The notes beneath the pieces are model-generated. The model made no database searches, was not told where the DNA came from, and was given only the letters and a program-made list of their open reading frames with translations. DNA of 64,000 nucleotides from Micromonospora sp. MP36 (GTDB lineage Bacteria > Actinomycetota > Actinomycetes > Mycobacteriales > Micromonosporaceae), in contig NZ_VSFA01000012.1 of NCBI RefSeq assembly GCF_008119785.1, forward strand, positions 57,407-121,406. Direction: 5' to 3'. Below are positions 16,608 to 23,776 of the stretch, one piece after another. Position 1 is the first letter of the stretch. The number at the start of each line of letters is the position of its first letter. A program made the translations under genes and the position numbers.

Positions 16608-17477
16608 TCAGCCCACGAAGGGCGGGACGGCGATCTCGCCGCGGGCCACCGGCATCACCTGGCCGGAGACGGTCGCGCCCACGGCCACCCCGCCGGCCGC
16701 GGTCACCGTGCAGGCCAGCGAGGACGGCCGGTTGATCTCGATGCCCTGGCGGACCGCGTACGTCGAGCGCCCCTCCCCGGGCAGCAGCCCGCTGGCGACC
16801 AGCCAGACCCCCAGGCCCAGGGCGGCCGAGCCGGTCGCCGGGTCCTCCGGCACGCCGAGCCCGGGCACGAAGACCCGGGCGTGCGCGGTTTGCGTGGCCG
16901 GGTCCCAGGAGAAGACGCTCACGTGTTCCACGCCGTACCGTTCCGCCGCCGCCGGATTCACCTTGGCCCGGGCCACCGCGTCGGGGCGTACCGGAAGGTA
17001 GGGGAACTCCAGGCCGCAGCCGGCCACCCGCGGTGCCGGGCCGGCGTGGTCGGCGGCGGTGAGGCCGACCATCTCCAGCAGCGGCTCCGGGTCGAGCTCG
17101 GGGCTGAGGGTGGGCGTGCCGCCGGTGAGGGTCGCGCCCGTCCCGGTCACCTCGATCGGCAGCACCCCGGCGCCGCATTCCTGGCTGACCCGGCCCGCCT
17201 CGAACATGCCCCGTCGACTGGCGGTCACCGCCGCGCCCACGCTGGGATGGCCGGCGAACGGCAGCTCCGCGGCCGGGGTGAAGATCCGCGCCCGGTACGT
17301 CGCACCGACCTGGGTCGGCGGCAGCACGAACACCGTCTCCGACAGGTTGAACTCCAGCGCGAGCGCCTGCATCTGTTCGGTGGCGAGCCCTTCCGCGCCG
17401 AACACCACGGCCAGCGGATTGCCGGCGAACGGGCGGTCGGTGAAGACGTCCACGATCTCGTAGGCCAAGGTCGACAT
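16608..17477 (-). CDS. PhzF-family isomerase/epimerase
   Basis: The 289-residue length and motifs fit the PhzF family: an N-terminal VDVFTDRPFAGNPLAVV, NLSETVFVLPP (catalytic Glu of the family), RIFTPAAELPFAGHPSVGAA and, in the second half, EDPATGSAALGLGVWL. PhzF of phenazine synthesis isomerises dihydro-hydroxyanthranilate; most homologues have unknown substrates and no phenazine genes are nearby. The ATG has a TAGTGT box 8 nt upstream. It is divergent from the CBS gene. Confidence 0.9.
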   Translation of the reverse strand: MSTLAYEIVDVFTDRPFAGNPLAVVFGAEGLATEQMQALALEFNLSETVFVLPPTQVGATYRARIFTPAAELPFAGHPSVGAAVTASRRGMFEAGRVSQECGAGVLPIEVTGTGATLTGGTPTLSPELDPEPLLEMVGLTAADHAGPAPRVAGCGLEFPYLPVRPDAVARAKVNPAAAERYGVEHVSVFSWDPATQTAHARVFVPGLGVPEDPATGSAALGLGVWLVASGLLPGEGRSTYAVRQGIEINRPSSLACTVTAAGGVAVGATVSGQVMPVARGEIAVPPFVG

Positions 17478-17485
17478 GCTGATAG

Positions 17486-17503
17486 ACACTAGGCCCTTAG
17501 GCT
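17486..17503. promoter_or_regulatory. Back-to-back leaderless promoters (phzF-like / CBS gene)
   Basis: On the minus strand TAGTGT (17486-17491) lies 8 nt before the ATG at 17477. On the plus strand TAGGCT (17498-17503) lies 7 nt before the GTG at 17511. The two -10 boxes are only 6 bp apart, so the two polymerases should compete. Confidence 0.6.
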
Positions 17504-17510
17504 GGTGCCT

Positions 17511-18794
17511 GTGAGCACGCCGAACCGGGTCTACCTCGCTCGACTCGCCGGAGTCGCCGTCTTCGACCCGAACGGCGACCAGGTGGGCCGGGTCCGCGAC
17601 GCGGTCGCCCGGATGCGGCCGAGCCCGCAGTCGCCCGAGGTGGTGGGGCTGGTCGCCGAGATGCCGATGCGCCGGCGCATCTTCCTCTCCATCAACCGGA
17701 TCACCTCCATCGACCCGGACGCCGTCGTCCTGGGCAGCGGCACCCTCAACCTGCGCCGCTTCGAGAAGCGCCCCAACGAGCTGCTGGTGCTCCAGGAGTT
17801 GCTGGACCGGCGGGTGCAGTTGGAGAACGGGCAGCCCGGCACGGTGGTCGACGTGGCGATGGAACGCAGCCGTGGCGGCGAGTGGTCGCTGAGCCGGGTG
17901 GCCGTCCGCGAGCAGACCGGCCGGCTCACCCGCCGCGGCCACCTCCAGCAGGTCGAGTGGGACCGGGTACGCGGCCTCGGCGGGGTCGGCGACACCCGGG
18001 GTACGGCCAACCTGCTCGCCGTCCTAGAGGACATGCGCCCGGCCGACCTGGCCAACGCGTTGCAGGACCTGCCCGACGCCCGGCGCAACGAGGTGGCGGC
18101 GGCGCTGGACGACGAGCGCCTCGCGGACGTGCTCAGCGAGCTGCCCGAGCGGGACCAGGTGGAGATCCTGGCCGCGCTGGACCGGGAACGCGCCGCCGAC
18201 GTGCTGGAGGAGATGGATCCGGACGACGCCGCCGACCTGCTCAACGAGCTGCCGCCGCCGGAGCAGGACGTGCTGCTGGACCTGATGGAGCCGGACGAGG
18301 CCAATCCGGTACGCCAGCTGCTGCGCTACGCCTCCGGCACCGCGGGCAGCGTGATGACCTCCGAGCCGGTCATCCTGCCCCCGGACGCCACGGTGGCCGA
18401 GGCGCTCGCCCGGATTCGGGAGCCGCAGCTCTCCCCCGCCGTGGCCGCCCAGGTCTTCGTGACCCGCGCCCCGATGACCACCCCCACCGGCCGCTACCTG
18501 GGCATGGTCCACTTCCAGCGGCTGCTCCGGGAGCCCCCGGCCGACCTGCTCGGCGGGGTGGTGGTCAACGACATCGACCCGCTGCGGCCGACCACCCCGC
18601 TGCCCGAGATCACCCGCCGGATGGCCACCTACGACCTGGTCGCCATGCCGGTGGTGGACCGCAACAACCGCCTCGTCGGTGCGGTGACCGTGGACGACGT
18701 GCTGGACCACTCGCTGCCCCGGGACTGGCGGAACCGGGACGTGCCGGTCCCGGTCGCCGCCGAGGCGGAGACCCTGGACGGTGGCGATGGCTGA
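17511..18794 (+). CDS. PRC-barrel / MgtE-N / CBS domain protein (Rv1232c-like)
   Basis: This 427-residue soluble protein starts with a PRC-barrel-like region (VYLARLAGVAVFDPNGDQVG). An MgtE N-terminal superhelix follows at about residues 165-280, with repeated ALDDERLADVLSELPE and ALDRERAADVLEEMDP segments. A CBS pair comes last (AGSVMTSEPVILPPDATVAE and VVDRNNRLVGAVTVDDVLD). It lacks the MgtE membrane domain, so it is not itself an Mg2+ channel; it may sense adenosine nucleotides or Mg2+. The GTG at 17511 is leaderless behind TAGGCT; another at 17505 would fall before the transcript start. It overlaps the next gene. Confidence 0.88.
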   Translation: MSTPNRVYLARLAGVAVFDPNGDQVGRVRDAVARMRPSPQSPEVVGLVAEMPMRRRIFLSINRITSIDPDAVVLGSGTLNLRRFEKRPNELLVLQELLDRRVQLENGQPGTVVDVAMERSRGGEWSLSRVAVREQTGRLTRRGHLQQVEWDRVRGLGGVGDTRGTANLLAVLEDMRPADLANALQDLPDARRNEVAAALDDERLADVLSELPERDQVEILAALDRERAADVLEEMDPDDAADLLNELPPPEQDVLLDLMEPDEANPVRQLLRYASGTAGSVMTSEPVILPPDATVAEALARIREPQLSPAVAAQVFVTRAPMTTPTGRYLGMVHFQRLLREPPADLLGGVVVNDIDPLRPTTPLPEITRRMATYDLVAMPVVDRNNRLVGAVTVDDVLDHSLPRDWRNRDVPVPVAAEAETLDGGDG

Positions 18795-19398
18795 CCAGCG
18801 ACGGGCCGAGCGGCTGGACCAGCCGCGCGAGCCCCGCGGCGTCCGGCTGCCCCGGGTCGACCAGGAGACCTTCGGCCGGTGGTCCGAGGGGATCGCCCGC
18901 GGCATGGGCACGGCGAACTTCATCGTCTACATGACGCTGGTCATCGGGGCGTGGTTCGCCTGGAACACCCTCGCCCCGCCGAGTTGGCGCTTCGACCCGT
19001 ACACCTTCACGTTCCTCACGCTGATCCTCTCCATCCAGGCCTCGTACGCGGCCCCGCTGATCCTGCTCGCGCAGAACCGGCAGTCGGACCGGGACCGGAT
19101 CGCGCTGGAGGAGGACCGGCGGCGGGCCACCATGCAGAAGGCCGAGACGGAGTACCTGGCCCGGGAGATCGCCGCGCTGCGGATCGCCCTGGGCGAGGTG
19201 GCCACCCGGGACTTCGTCCGCTCGGAGCTGACCCGGCTGGCCGAGGAGCTGGACGAGGCGGCGCAGCGGCGGCTGCGGCTGGAGCGCCGGCAGCAGGAGG
19301 GGCGGGAGGTCCGGCGGCACGGCGGCGGCGAGCCGCTCGACGAACCGCACGACGACCTGGACGGCGACTACGCCCGGGACCGTCGCCCGGAGGGCTGA
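18787..19398 (+). CDS. DUF1003 membrane protein
   Basis: This 203-residue protein has the DUF1003 core: two helices (ANFIVYMTLVIGAWFAWNTL and FTFLTLILSIQASYAAPLIL) followed by the signature QNRQSDRDRIALEEDRR and a long charged coiled-coil-like tail. The start overlaps the preceding CBS gene by 8 nt, so the two are probably translationally coupled. The same pairing occurs around Rv1231c/Rv1232c. Function is unknown. Confidence 0.88.
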   Translation: MADQRRAERLDQPREPRGVRLPRVDQETFGRWSEGIARGMGTANFIVYMTLVIGAWFAWNTLAPPSWRFDPYTFTFLTLILSIQASYAAPLILLAQNRQSDRDRIALEEDRRRATMQKAETEYLAREIAALRIALGEVATRDFVRSELTRLAEELDEAAQRRLRLERRQQEGREVRRHGGGEPLDEPHDDLDGDYARDRRPEG

Positions 19399-19561
19399 AC
19401 CGGGCAGCGAAAGCTTTGAACGCCGCGCGCCTCAAGGGGCCAGGCGAGCGGCGTTCGTCTCGATCGTCCCACTTCGCGGCACGACCCGTCCACCCCTCGG
19501 TCGCGCCATCGATTCGCTCACACCGGCCCCCGCCAACGGCGGACGCCGATGACCAGCGACG

Positions 19562-19567
19562 TAGCAT
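19562..19567 (+). promoter_or_regulatory. -10 box (TAGCAT) for leaderless mrp
   Basis: TAGCAT is followed by 7 nt and then the ATG at 19575, with no ribosome binding site. Confidence 0.55.
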
Positions 19568-19574
19568 TGCGGGC

Positions 19575-20720
19575 ATGTCAGCACCCGTCAGCACCGTCTC
19601 CGACGCGATCCAGGCCGCCCTGGCCACCGTCAACGACCCGGAGATCCGTCGGCCCATCACCGAGCTCGGCATGGTCCGCTCCGCCGAGGTCGGCGACGAC
19701 GGCGTCGTCCGGGTCGAGCTGCTGCTCACCGTGGCCGGCTGCCCGCTGAAGGACAAGCTGCGTGCCGACATCACCGCCGCCGTCGGCGCGGTGCCCGGCG
19801 TGACCGGCGTCGAGATCGAGTTCGGCGTGATGAGCCCGGAGCAGCGCCAGGAGCTCCAGTCGAAGCTGCGCGGAGGCGGCGGCCAGGAGCCGGTGATCCC
19901 GTTCGCCCAGCCCGGCTCCCGCACCCGGGTCTACGCGGTCGCCAGCGGCAAGGGCGGCGTCGGCAAGTCCAGCGTCACGGTCAACCTGGCCGCCGCGCTG
20001 GCCGCCCGCGGCCTCTCGGTCGGCGTGGTGGACGCCGACATCTACGGCCACTCGGTGCCCCGGATGCTCGGCGCCGAGGGCGCCCCGACCCGGGTCGAGG
20101 ACATGATCATGCCGCCGCAGGCGCACGGCGTGAAGGTCATCTCGATCGGCATGTTCACCCCGGGCAACGCGGCCGTCGTCTGGCGCGGTCCGATGCTGCA
20201 CCGGGCGCTGCAGCAGTTCCTCGCCGACGTCTACTGGGGCGACCTAGACGTGCTCCTGCTGGACCTGCCCCCGGGCACCGGCGACATCGCCATCTCGGTG
20301 GCCCAGCTGCTGCCGAACGCGGAGATCCTGGTCGTCACCACCCCGCAGACCGCCGCCGCCGAGGTGGCCGAGCGGGCCGGCGCGATCGCGCTGCAGACCC
20401 ACCAGCGGGTGGTCGGCGTCATCGAGAACATGTCCTGGCTGGAGCTGCCGGACGGCTCCCGGATGGAGCTCTTCGGGGCCGGCGGCGGCGAGGCGGTCGC
20501 CGAGTCGCTGACCCGGACCATCGGCGCGCAGGTGCCGGTGCTGGGGCAGATCCCGCTGGACACCCGGGTCCGCGAGGGCGGCGACGCCGGCACCCCGATC
20601 GTGCTGGCACAGCCGGACGCGCCGGCCGCCAGGGCGCTCATGCAGGTCGCCGACCGGCTGGCCGTCCGCCGCGAGTCCCTGCTCGGCAAGCCCCTTGGCC
20701 TCAAGCCCGCCGGCCGCTGA
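19575..20720 (+). CDS. mrp: Mrp/ApbC/NBP35-type Fe-S cluster carrier ATPase
   Basis: This 381-residue cytosolic P-loop ATPase has an N-terminal MIP18 (DUF59) domain (residues ~8-85, NDPEIRRPITELGMV). The Mrp core follows: the deviant Walker A SGKGGVGKSS at about 123-132, DADIYGHSVPRMLG, LDLPPGTGD and IENMS. Family members bind and hand on Fe-S clusters. The CxxC that usually bridges the cluster near the C-terminus is not visible (the region reads LPDGSRMELFGAGGGEAVA), as in some actinobacterial homologues. It corresponds to Rv1229c in the conserved block. A 13-bp terminator hairpin follows. Confidence 0.92.
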   Translation: MSAPVSTVSDAIQAALATVNDPEIRRPITELGMVRSAEVGDDGVVRVELLLTVAGCPLKDKLRADITAAVGAVPGVTGVEIEFGVMSPEQRQELQSKLRGGGGQEPVIPFAQPGSRTRVYAVASGKGGVGKSSVTVNLAAALAARGLSVGVVDADIYGHSVPRMLGAEGAPTRVEDMIMPPQAHGVKVISIGMFTPGNAAVVWRGPMLHRALQQFLADVYWGDLDVLLLDLPPGTGDIAISVAQLLPNAEILVVTTPQTAAAEVAERAGAIALQTHQRVVGVIENMSWLELPDGSRMELFGAGGGEAVAESLTRTIGAQVPVLGQIPLDTRVREGGDAGTPIVLAQPDAPAARALMQVADRLAVRRESLLGKPLGLKPAGR

Positions 20721-20736
20721 CCCCTACCCCCTCACC

Positions 20737-20764
20737 GACCCTCCCGGCCCCGGCCGGGAGGGTC
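20737..20764. terminator. Terminator hairpin downstream of mrp
   Basis: GACCCTCCCGGCC and its exact reverse complement GGCCGGGAGGGTC are separated by only two bases; in RNA the loop would open to about six. This is a strong intrinsic-type stem without a long U run. Confidence 0.8.
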
Positions 20765-20784
20765 GTCCCGTCCCGGCCCCGCCT

Positions 20785-20847
20785 CGTCGACCATGAGGTT
20801 GGCGGTGCGACACGCCGGTCCGTGCGCCGCCAACCTCATGATCGACG
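20785..20847. repeat. Interspersed palindrome with CCAACCTCATGATCGAC arms
   Basis: Two 21-nt arms (20785-20805 and 20827-20847) match as reverse complements at 20 of 21 positions, around a 21-nt spacer. The right arm contains CGCCAACCTCATGATCGACG. I recall arms of this type recurring between genes in Micromonospora-like genomes; copy number could not be checked here. It lies between convergent mrp and tatB. Confidence 0.65.
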
Positions 20848-20863
20848 GCGCCCTGGGGCGGGG

Positions 20864-21289
20864 TCAGGTGGCGTCGTCGTAGCTGCGGCGGGGGGCCGGG
20901 GCGGAGCTCGGGGTGCCGCCGGTGGCGGTGATCGGGCGGGCGGCGTCCCGCAGGTCGGCCGCCTTCGCGACGTCCTTCAGGTCGTCACGCACGCCGCTGA
21001 CGTCGCTGCGGATGTTGTCGTACATGCTCTGCAGCGGCTTCCGGATGGCCTGCTCGTCCTCCTCGCTGAGCAGGTGCTTCCGGATGAACGCCTTCGGGTG
21101 CAGGTCCTCCAGCTGGATGTCGGTGCCCAGCTCACGGCTCAGGTCGCCGGTGGCGTTCCGGGCCATGTTGCGCAGGTTGCGGACCATCCGCAGCCCGTCG
21201 TTGATCACGGCGGGCAGCCGGTCGCCGAAGATCAGCAGCGCCAGGAGCAGCAGGGCGCCGATCTCCCACCAGTTCAGGTTCTCGAACAC
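20864..21289 (-). CDS. tatB: Sec-independent (Tat) translocase subunit TatB
   Basis: This 141-residue protein has the single N-terminal helix FENLNWWEIGALLLLALLIFGDRLP, with the hinge and amphipathic helix AVINDGLRMVRNLRNMARNA, then a charged disordered tail. The NLNWWEI start and FGDRLP hinge are characteristic of actinobacterial TatB, which forms the twin-arginine receptor with TatC. The GTG follows GAGGAGG with 5 nt spacing. It is downstream of htrA, as in M. tuberculosis (Rv1223-Rv1224). Its own locus has a possible Tat client, the RRRFLTL protein at 42742. Confidence 0.92.
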   Translation of the reverse strand: MFENLNWWEIGALLLLALLIFGDRLPAVINDGLRMVRNLRNMARNATGDLSRELGTDIQLEDLHPKAFIRKHLLSEEDEQAIRKPLQSMYDNIRSDVSGVRDDLKDVAKAADLRDAARPITATGGTPSSAPAPRRSYDDAT

Positions 21290-21370
21290 TCCGGCCTCCT
21301 CGTCCGTGTCCACGGCAAGACTACGCACGTCACCGGGCAGTCCGGGAGGGGGAGAGGGGGAGAGGGATGC

Positions 21371-22840
21371 TCACTTCGCGTCTGCGGCGAGCGTCACCGA
21401 GGCGTTCTGCCGGGTCGACCCCCGCCGGTACTCCACCGTCACCACCGAGCCGGGGGCGTACTTGCGGACCAGCGCCACCAGATCCGCCGGATCGGTCATC
21501 GGGTGCCCGTTGAGCCGGAGCACCACGTCCCCGGTGCGCAGCCCGGCGGCCGACGCCGGCCCGGACGGCTCGACGGCGTTGAGGCGTACGCCCCCGCCGG
21601 TCACGCCGGTGCCGCCCACCTGGGCGCCGATCACCGTACGCCGGGCCTTGCCGGTGCCGATGATGTCCTGGGTGATCCGCTTCGCCTGGTTCATCGGAAT
21701 GGCGAAGGCGAGCCCGATGTTGCCGGCCTCCTGCCCGTCAGCCACCAGCGACTTGATCGTCGAGTTCACCCCGACCACCCGGCCGCCGGAGTCGACCAAC
21801 GGGCCGCCGGAGTTGCCGTGGTTGACCGCCGCGTCGGTCTGGATCGCCGCGTAGTAGCGCGTCGGGCCGCCCGGCTCACCGGCCTGCATGGTCCGGTCCA
21901 CCGCGCTGACGATGCCGGCGGTGACCGTGTTGGCCAGCGAGAGCGGCGAGCCGATGGCGAGCACCGGGTCCCCGACGGCGAGCGCGTCCGAGTCGCCGAA
22001 CTCCACCGGCCGCAGCCCGGTACGCGTCACCTTGATCACCGCAAGGTCCGACTCCGGGTCCTGCCCGACGACCGTGGCCGGGGCCGAACTGCCATCGTTG
22101 AAGATCACCGTGGCCTTGCCGGGGCCGCCCGCGACCACGTGGTCGTTGGTGACGATGTGCCCCTCGGCGCTGACCACGAAGCCCGAACCCTCGCTGGTGC
22201 CGCCCAGGCTGGCCACCCGGATGGTCACCACGCTGGGCAGCACCTTCTCGGCGACGCCGGCCAGGGACTCGGGCTTGCGCTGGGCGAGCGCCGGGGCCGA
22301 CGGGGACGGCGCGCCCAAGGTGGTCACGGCGTGGCCACGCAGGAAGGCGTACGTCAGGGCGCTGCCGAGCGAGCCGGCCAGCAGGGCCGTGATGAGCGAG
22401 ATCAGCACCACCTGCCGCAGCTTCGGCCGGTCGGGCGCGTCCGGGTCGGTCACCGGCTCCGGTTCGCCGGCGCCGACCAGAGGCGCGGGGACCACCACCG
22501 CGGCGGGCGCGTAGGGGTCGCGCCACGGGTCGGCGAGCGCGTCGGACCACCAGGGCGACGTCGCGCCGCCCCCAGCGCCCTGGCTGCCCTGAGCGCCCTG
22601 GGTCGGGCTCCCGAAGGTCATGCCGCCTCCGGCGCCCGGTGCGCCCGGGTGGCCCAGCGGCGGGCTCCCGGGGAACGCGCCGCCTCCGGCGCCCGGTGTG
22701 CTCTGGGGGCCCAGCGGCGGGCTCCCGGGGATCGTGCCGCCCCCGCCGCCCGGTCCGCCCTGGGGCGGGCTCCCGGGCACCGGCCCTCCCGCCGGTGTCG
22801 GGGTCCCGCCGGGCTGGCGCCAGTCCCAGCCGTCGGTCAC
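21371..22840 (-). CDS. htrA: HtrA/DegP-type membrane serine protease with PDZ domain
   Basis: This 489-residue protein has a Pro/Gly-rich cytosolic N-terminus (~1-140) with repeated FPGSPPLG-like units and one transmembrane helix (QVVLISLITALLAGSLGSAL). The trypsin-like domain follows with the triad H234 (TNDHVVAG), D265 (SDLAVIKV) and S344 (NHGNSGGPLV). The C-terminal PDZ domain begins near VEPSGPASAAGLRTGDVV. It should degrade or refold damaged envelope proteins. The GTG follows GGGAGG at 7 nt. In related genomes sigE and rseA precede htrA; neither is present here. Confidence 0.93.
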   Translation of the reverse strand: MTDGWDWRQPGGTPTPAGGPVPGSPPQGGPGGGGGTIPGSPPLGPQSTPGAGGGAFPGSPPLGHPGAPGAGGGMTFGSPTQGAQGSQGAGGGATSPWWSDALADPWRDPYAPAAVVVPAPLVGAGEPEPVTDPDAPDRPKLRQVVLISLITALLAGSLGSALTYAFLRGHAVTTLGAPSPSAPALAQRKPESLAGVAEKVLPSVVTIRVASLGGTSEGSGFVVSAEGHIVTNDHVVAGGPGKATVIFNDGSSAPATVVGQDPESDLAVIKVTRTGLRPVEFGDSDALAVGDPVLAIGSPLSLANTVTAGIVSAVDRTMQAGEPGGPTRYYAAIQTDAAVNHGNSGGPLVDSGGRVVGVNSTIKSLVADGQEAGNIGLAFAIPMNQAKRITQDIIGTGKARRTVIGAQVGGTGVTGGGVRLNAVEPSGPASAAGLRTGDVVLRLNGHPMTDPADLVALVRKYAPGSVVTVEYRRGSTRQNASVTLAADAK

Positions 22841-23012
22841 GTCGGTGCCTCCCAGTCCGTCCCGCACGTCCCGCGCCTGGGGCCGACGGAGCCGGCCGTG
22901 CCGCACGGGGACACCGTCCAGGATTACACGAATGCCCCGAACGGAGTCAGGGGTTGCCCGGCCGTGATCGTTGCGGAGCACACTCGCGGCTGCGCGCGTC
23001 GGATCTCGCCTC

Positions 23013-23018
23013 TAGGCT
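23013..23018 (+). promoter_or_regulatory. -10 box (TAGGCT) of the O-methyltransferase gene
   Basis: TAGGCT predicts a transcript start near 23025, leaving about 43 nt of leader before GGAGG (23057-23061). Confidence 0.55.
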
Positions 23019-23067
23019 CGTACCGCCAACGACCCCTCGCACCACTCCCACCGCCCGGAGGTGTCCC

Positions 23068-23718
23068 ATCGCCACGGTCGCCGGTTCCGGCAACTCGACG
23101 GCCCAGGCGCTCCAGTTCGCCGAGTCGTACGTCACCGAGGACCTCGTGCTGCGGACCGCCCGCAGCCTCGCCCAGGAGGTGGGCGTGGAGGCGGTGACGC
23201 CGGGAGCCGGGGCCGCGCTGCGCCTGCTCGCCGCCGCCGGCAACGCCCGGGCGGTGGTCGAGATCGGCACCGGCACCGGGGTCAGCGGCGTCTGGCTGCT
23301 GCGCGGCATGCGGCCCGACGGCGTGCTCACCACCATCGACGTGGAAGTGGAGCACCAGCGGATCGCCCGGCGGCTCTTCGTGGAGGCGGGCTTTCCGTCG
23401 GGGCGTACCCGGATCATCACCGGCCGGGCCCTCGACGTGCTGCCGCGGCTCGCGGACGGCGCCTACGACCTGATCTTCGTCGACGCCGAGGCGGCCGGCT
23501 TCACCGCCTGCGTGGACGCCGCGCTGCGGCTGCTGCGGCCCGGCGGGGTGCTGGCGCTCAACGGCACCCTGGCGGGCGGCCGGATCGGCGACCCCGCCGC
23601 CCGGGACGTGGAGACGGTCACCGTCCGGGAGACCATCAAGGCGATCCGGGAGTCGGAGCATTGGATCCCCGCGCTGCTGCCGGTCGGGCACGGCCTGCTC
23701 GTCGCCGTGAAGGCCTGA
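23068..23718 (+). CDS. Class I SAM-dependent O-methyltransferase (Rv1220c-like), apparent ATC start
   Basis: This 216-residue protein carries the SAM motif VVEIGTGTGVSGVWLLRGM, TTIDVEVEHQRIARRLF, YDLIFVDAEA and a long C-terminal motif region (LRLLRPGGVLALNGTLAGG). It matches the catechol-O-methyltransferase-like Rv1220c family, whose substrate is unknown. Homology begins at IATVAGSGNSTAQALQF, but no ATG, GTG or TTG is in frame between there and the promoter. A good ribosome binding site, GGAGG, stands 6 nt before an ATC at 23068, which is the proposed start. A mutation or sequencing change of an original ATG or GTG would look the same. Confidence 0.85.
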   Translation: MATVAGSGNSTAQALQFAESYVTEDLVLRTARSLAQEVGVEAVTPGAGAALRLLAAAGNARAVVEIGTGTGVSGVWLLRGMRPDGVLTTIDVEVEHQRIARRLFVEAGFPSGRTRIITGRALDVLPRLADGAYDLIFVDAEAAGFTACVDAALRLLRPGGVLALNGTLAGGRIGDPAARDVETVTVRETIKAIRESEHWIPALLPVGHGLLVAVKA

Positions 23719-23722
23719 CCGC

Positions 23723-23746
23723 CGCAGCGGCGCCGCCGCGGCTGCG
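23723..23746. terminator. GC-rich hairpin between methyltransferase and aminopeptidase
   Basis: CGCAGC and GCTGCG arms enclose a further GC-rich inverted segment between these convergent genes. Confidence 0.4.
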
Positions 23747-23776
23747 ACGGCGCCCGGCAGGGGACCGCCCGCGCCG

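Noticed and set aside
16608..17477. Phenazine biosynthesis from the PhzF-like gene
   Set aside because: No other phz genes are nearby and most PhzF homologues are not phenazine enzymes.
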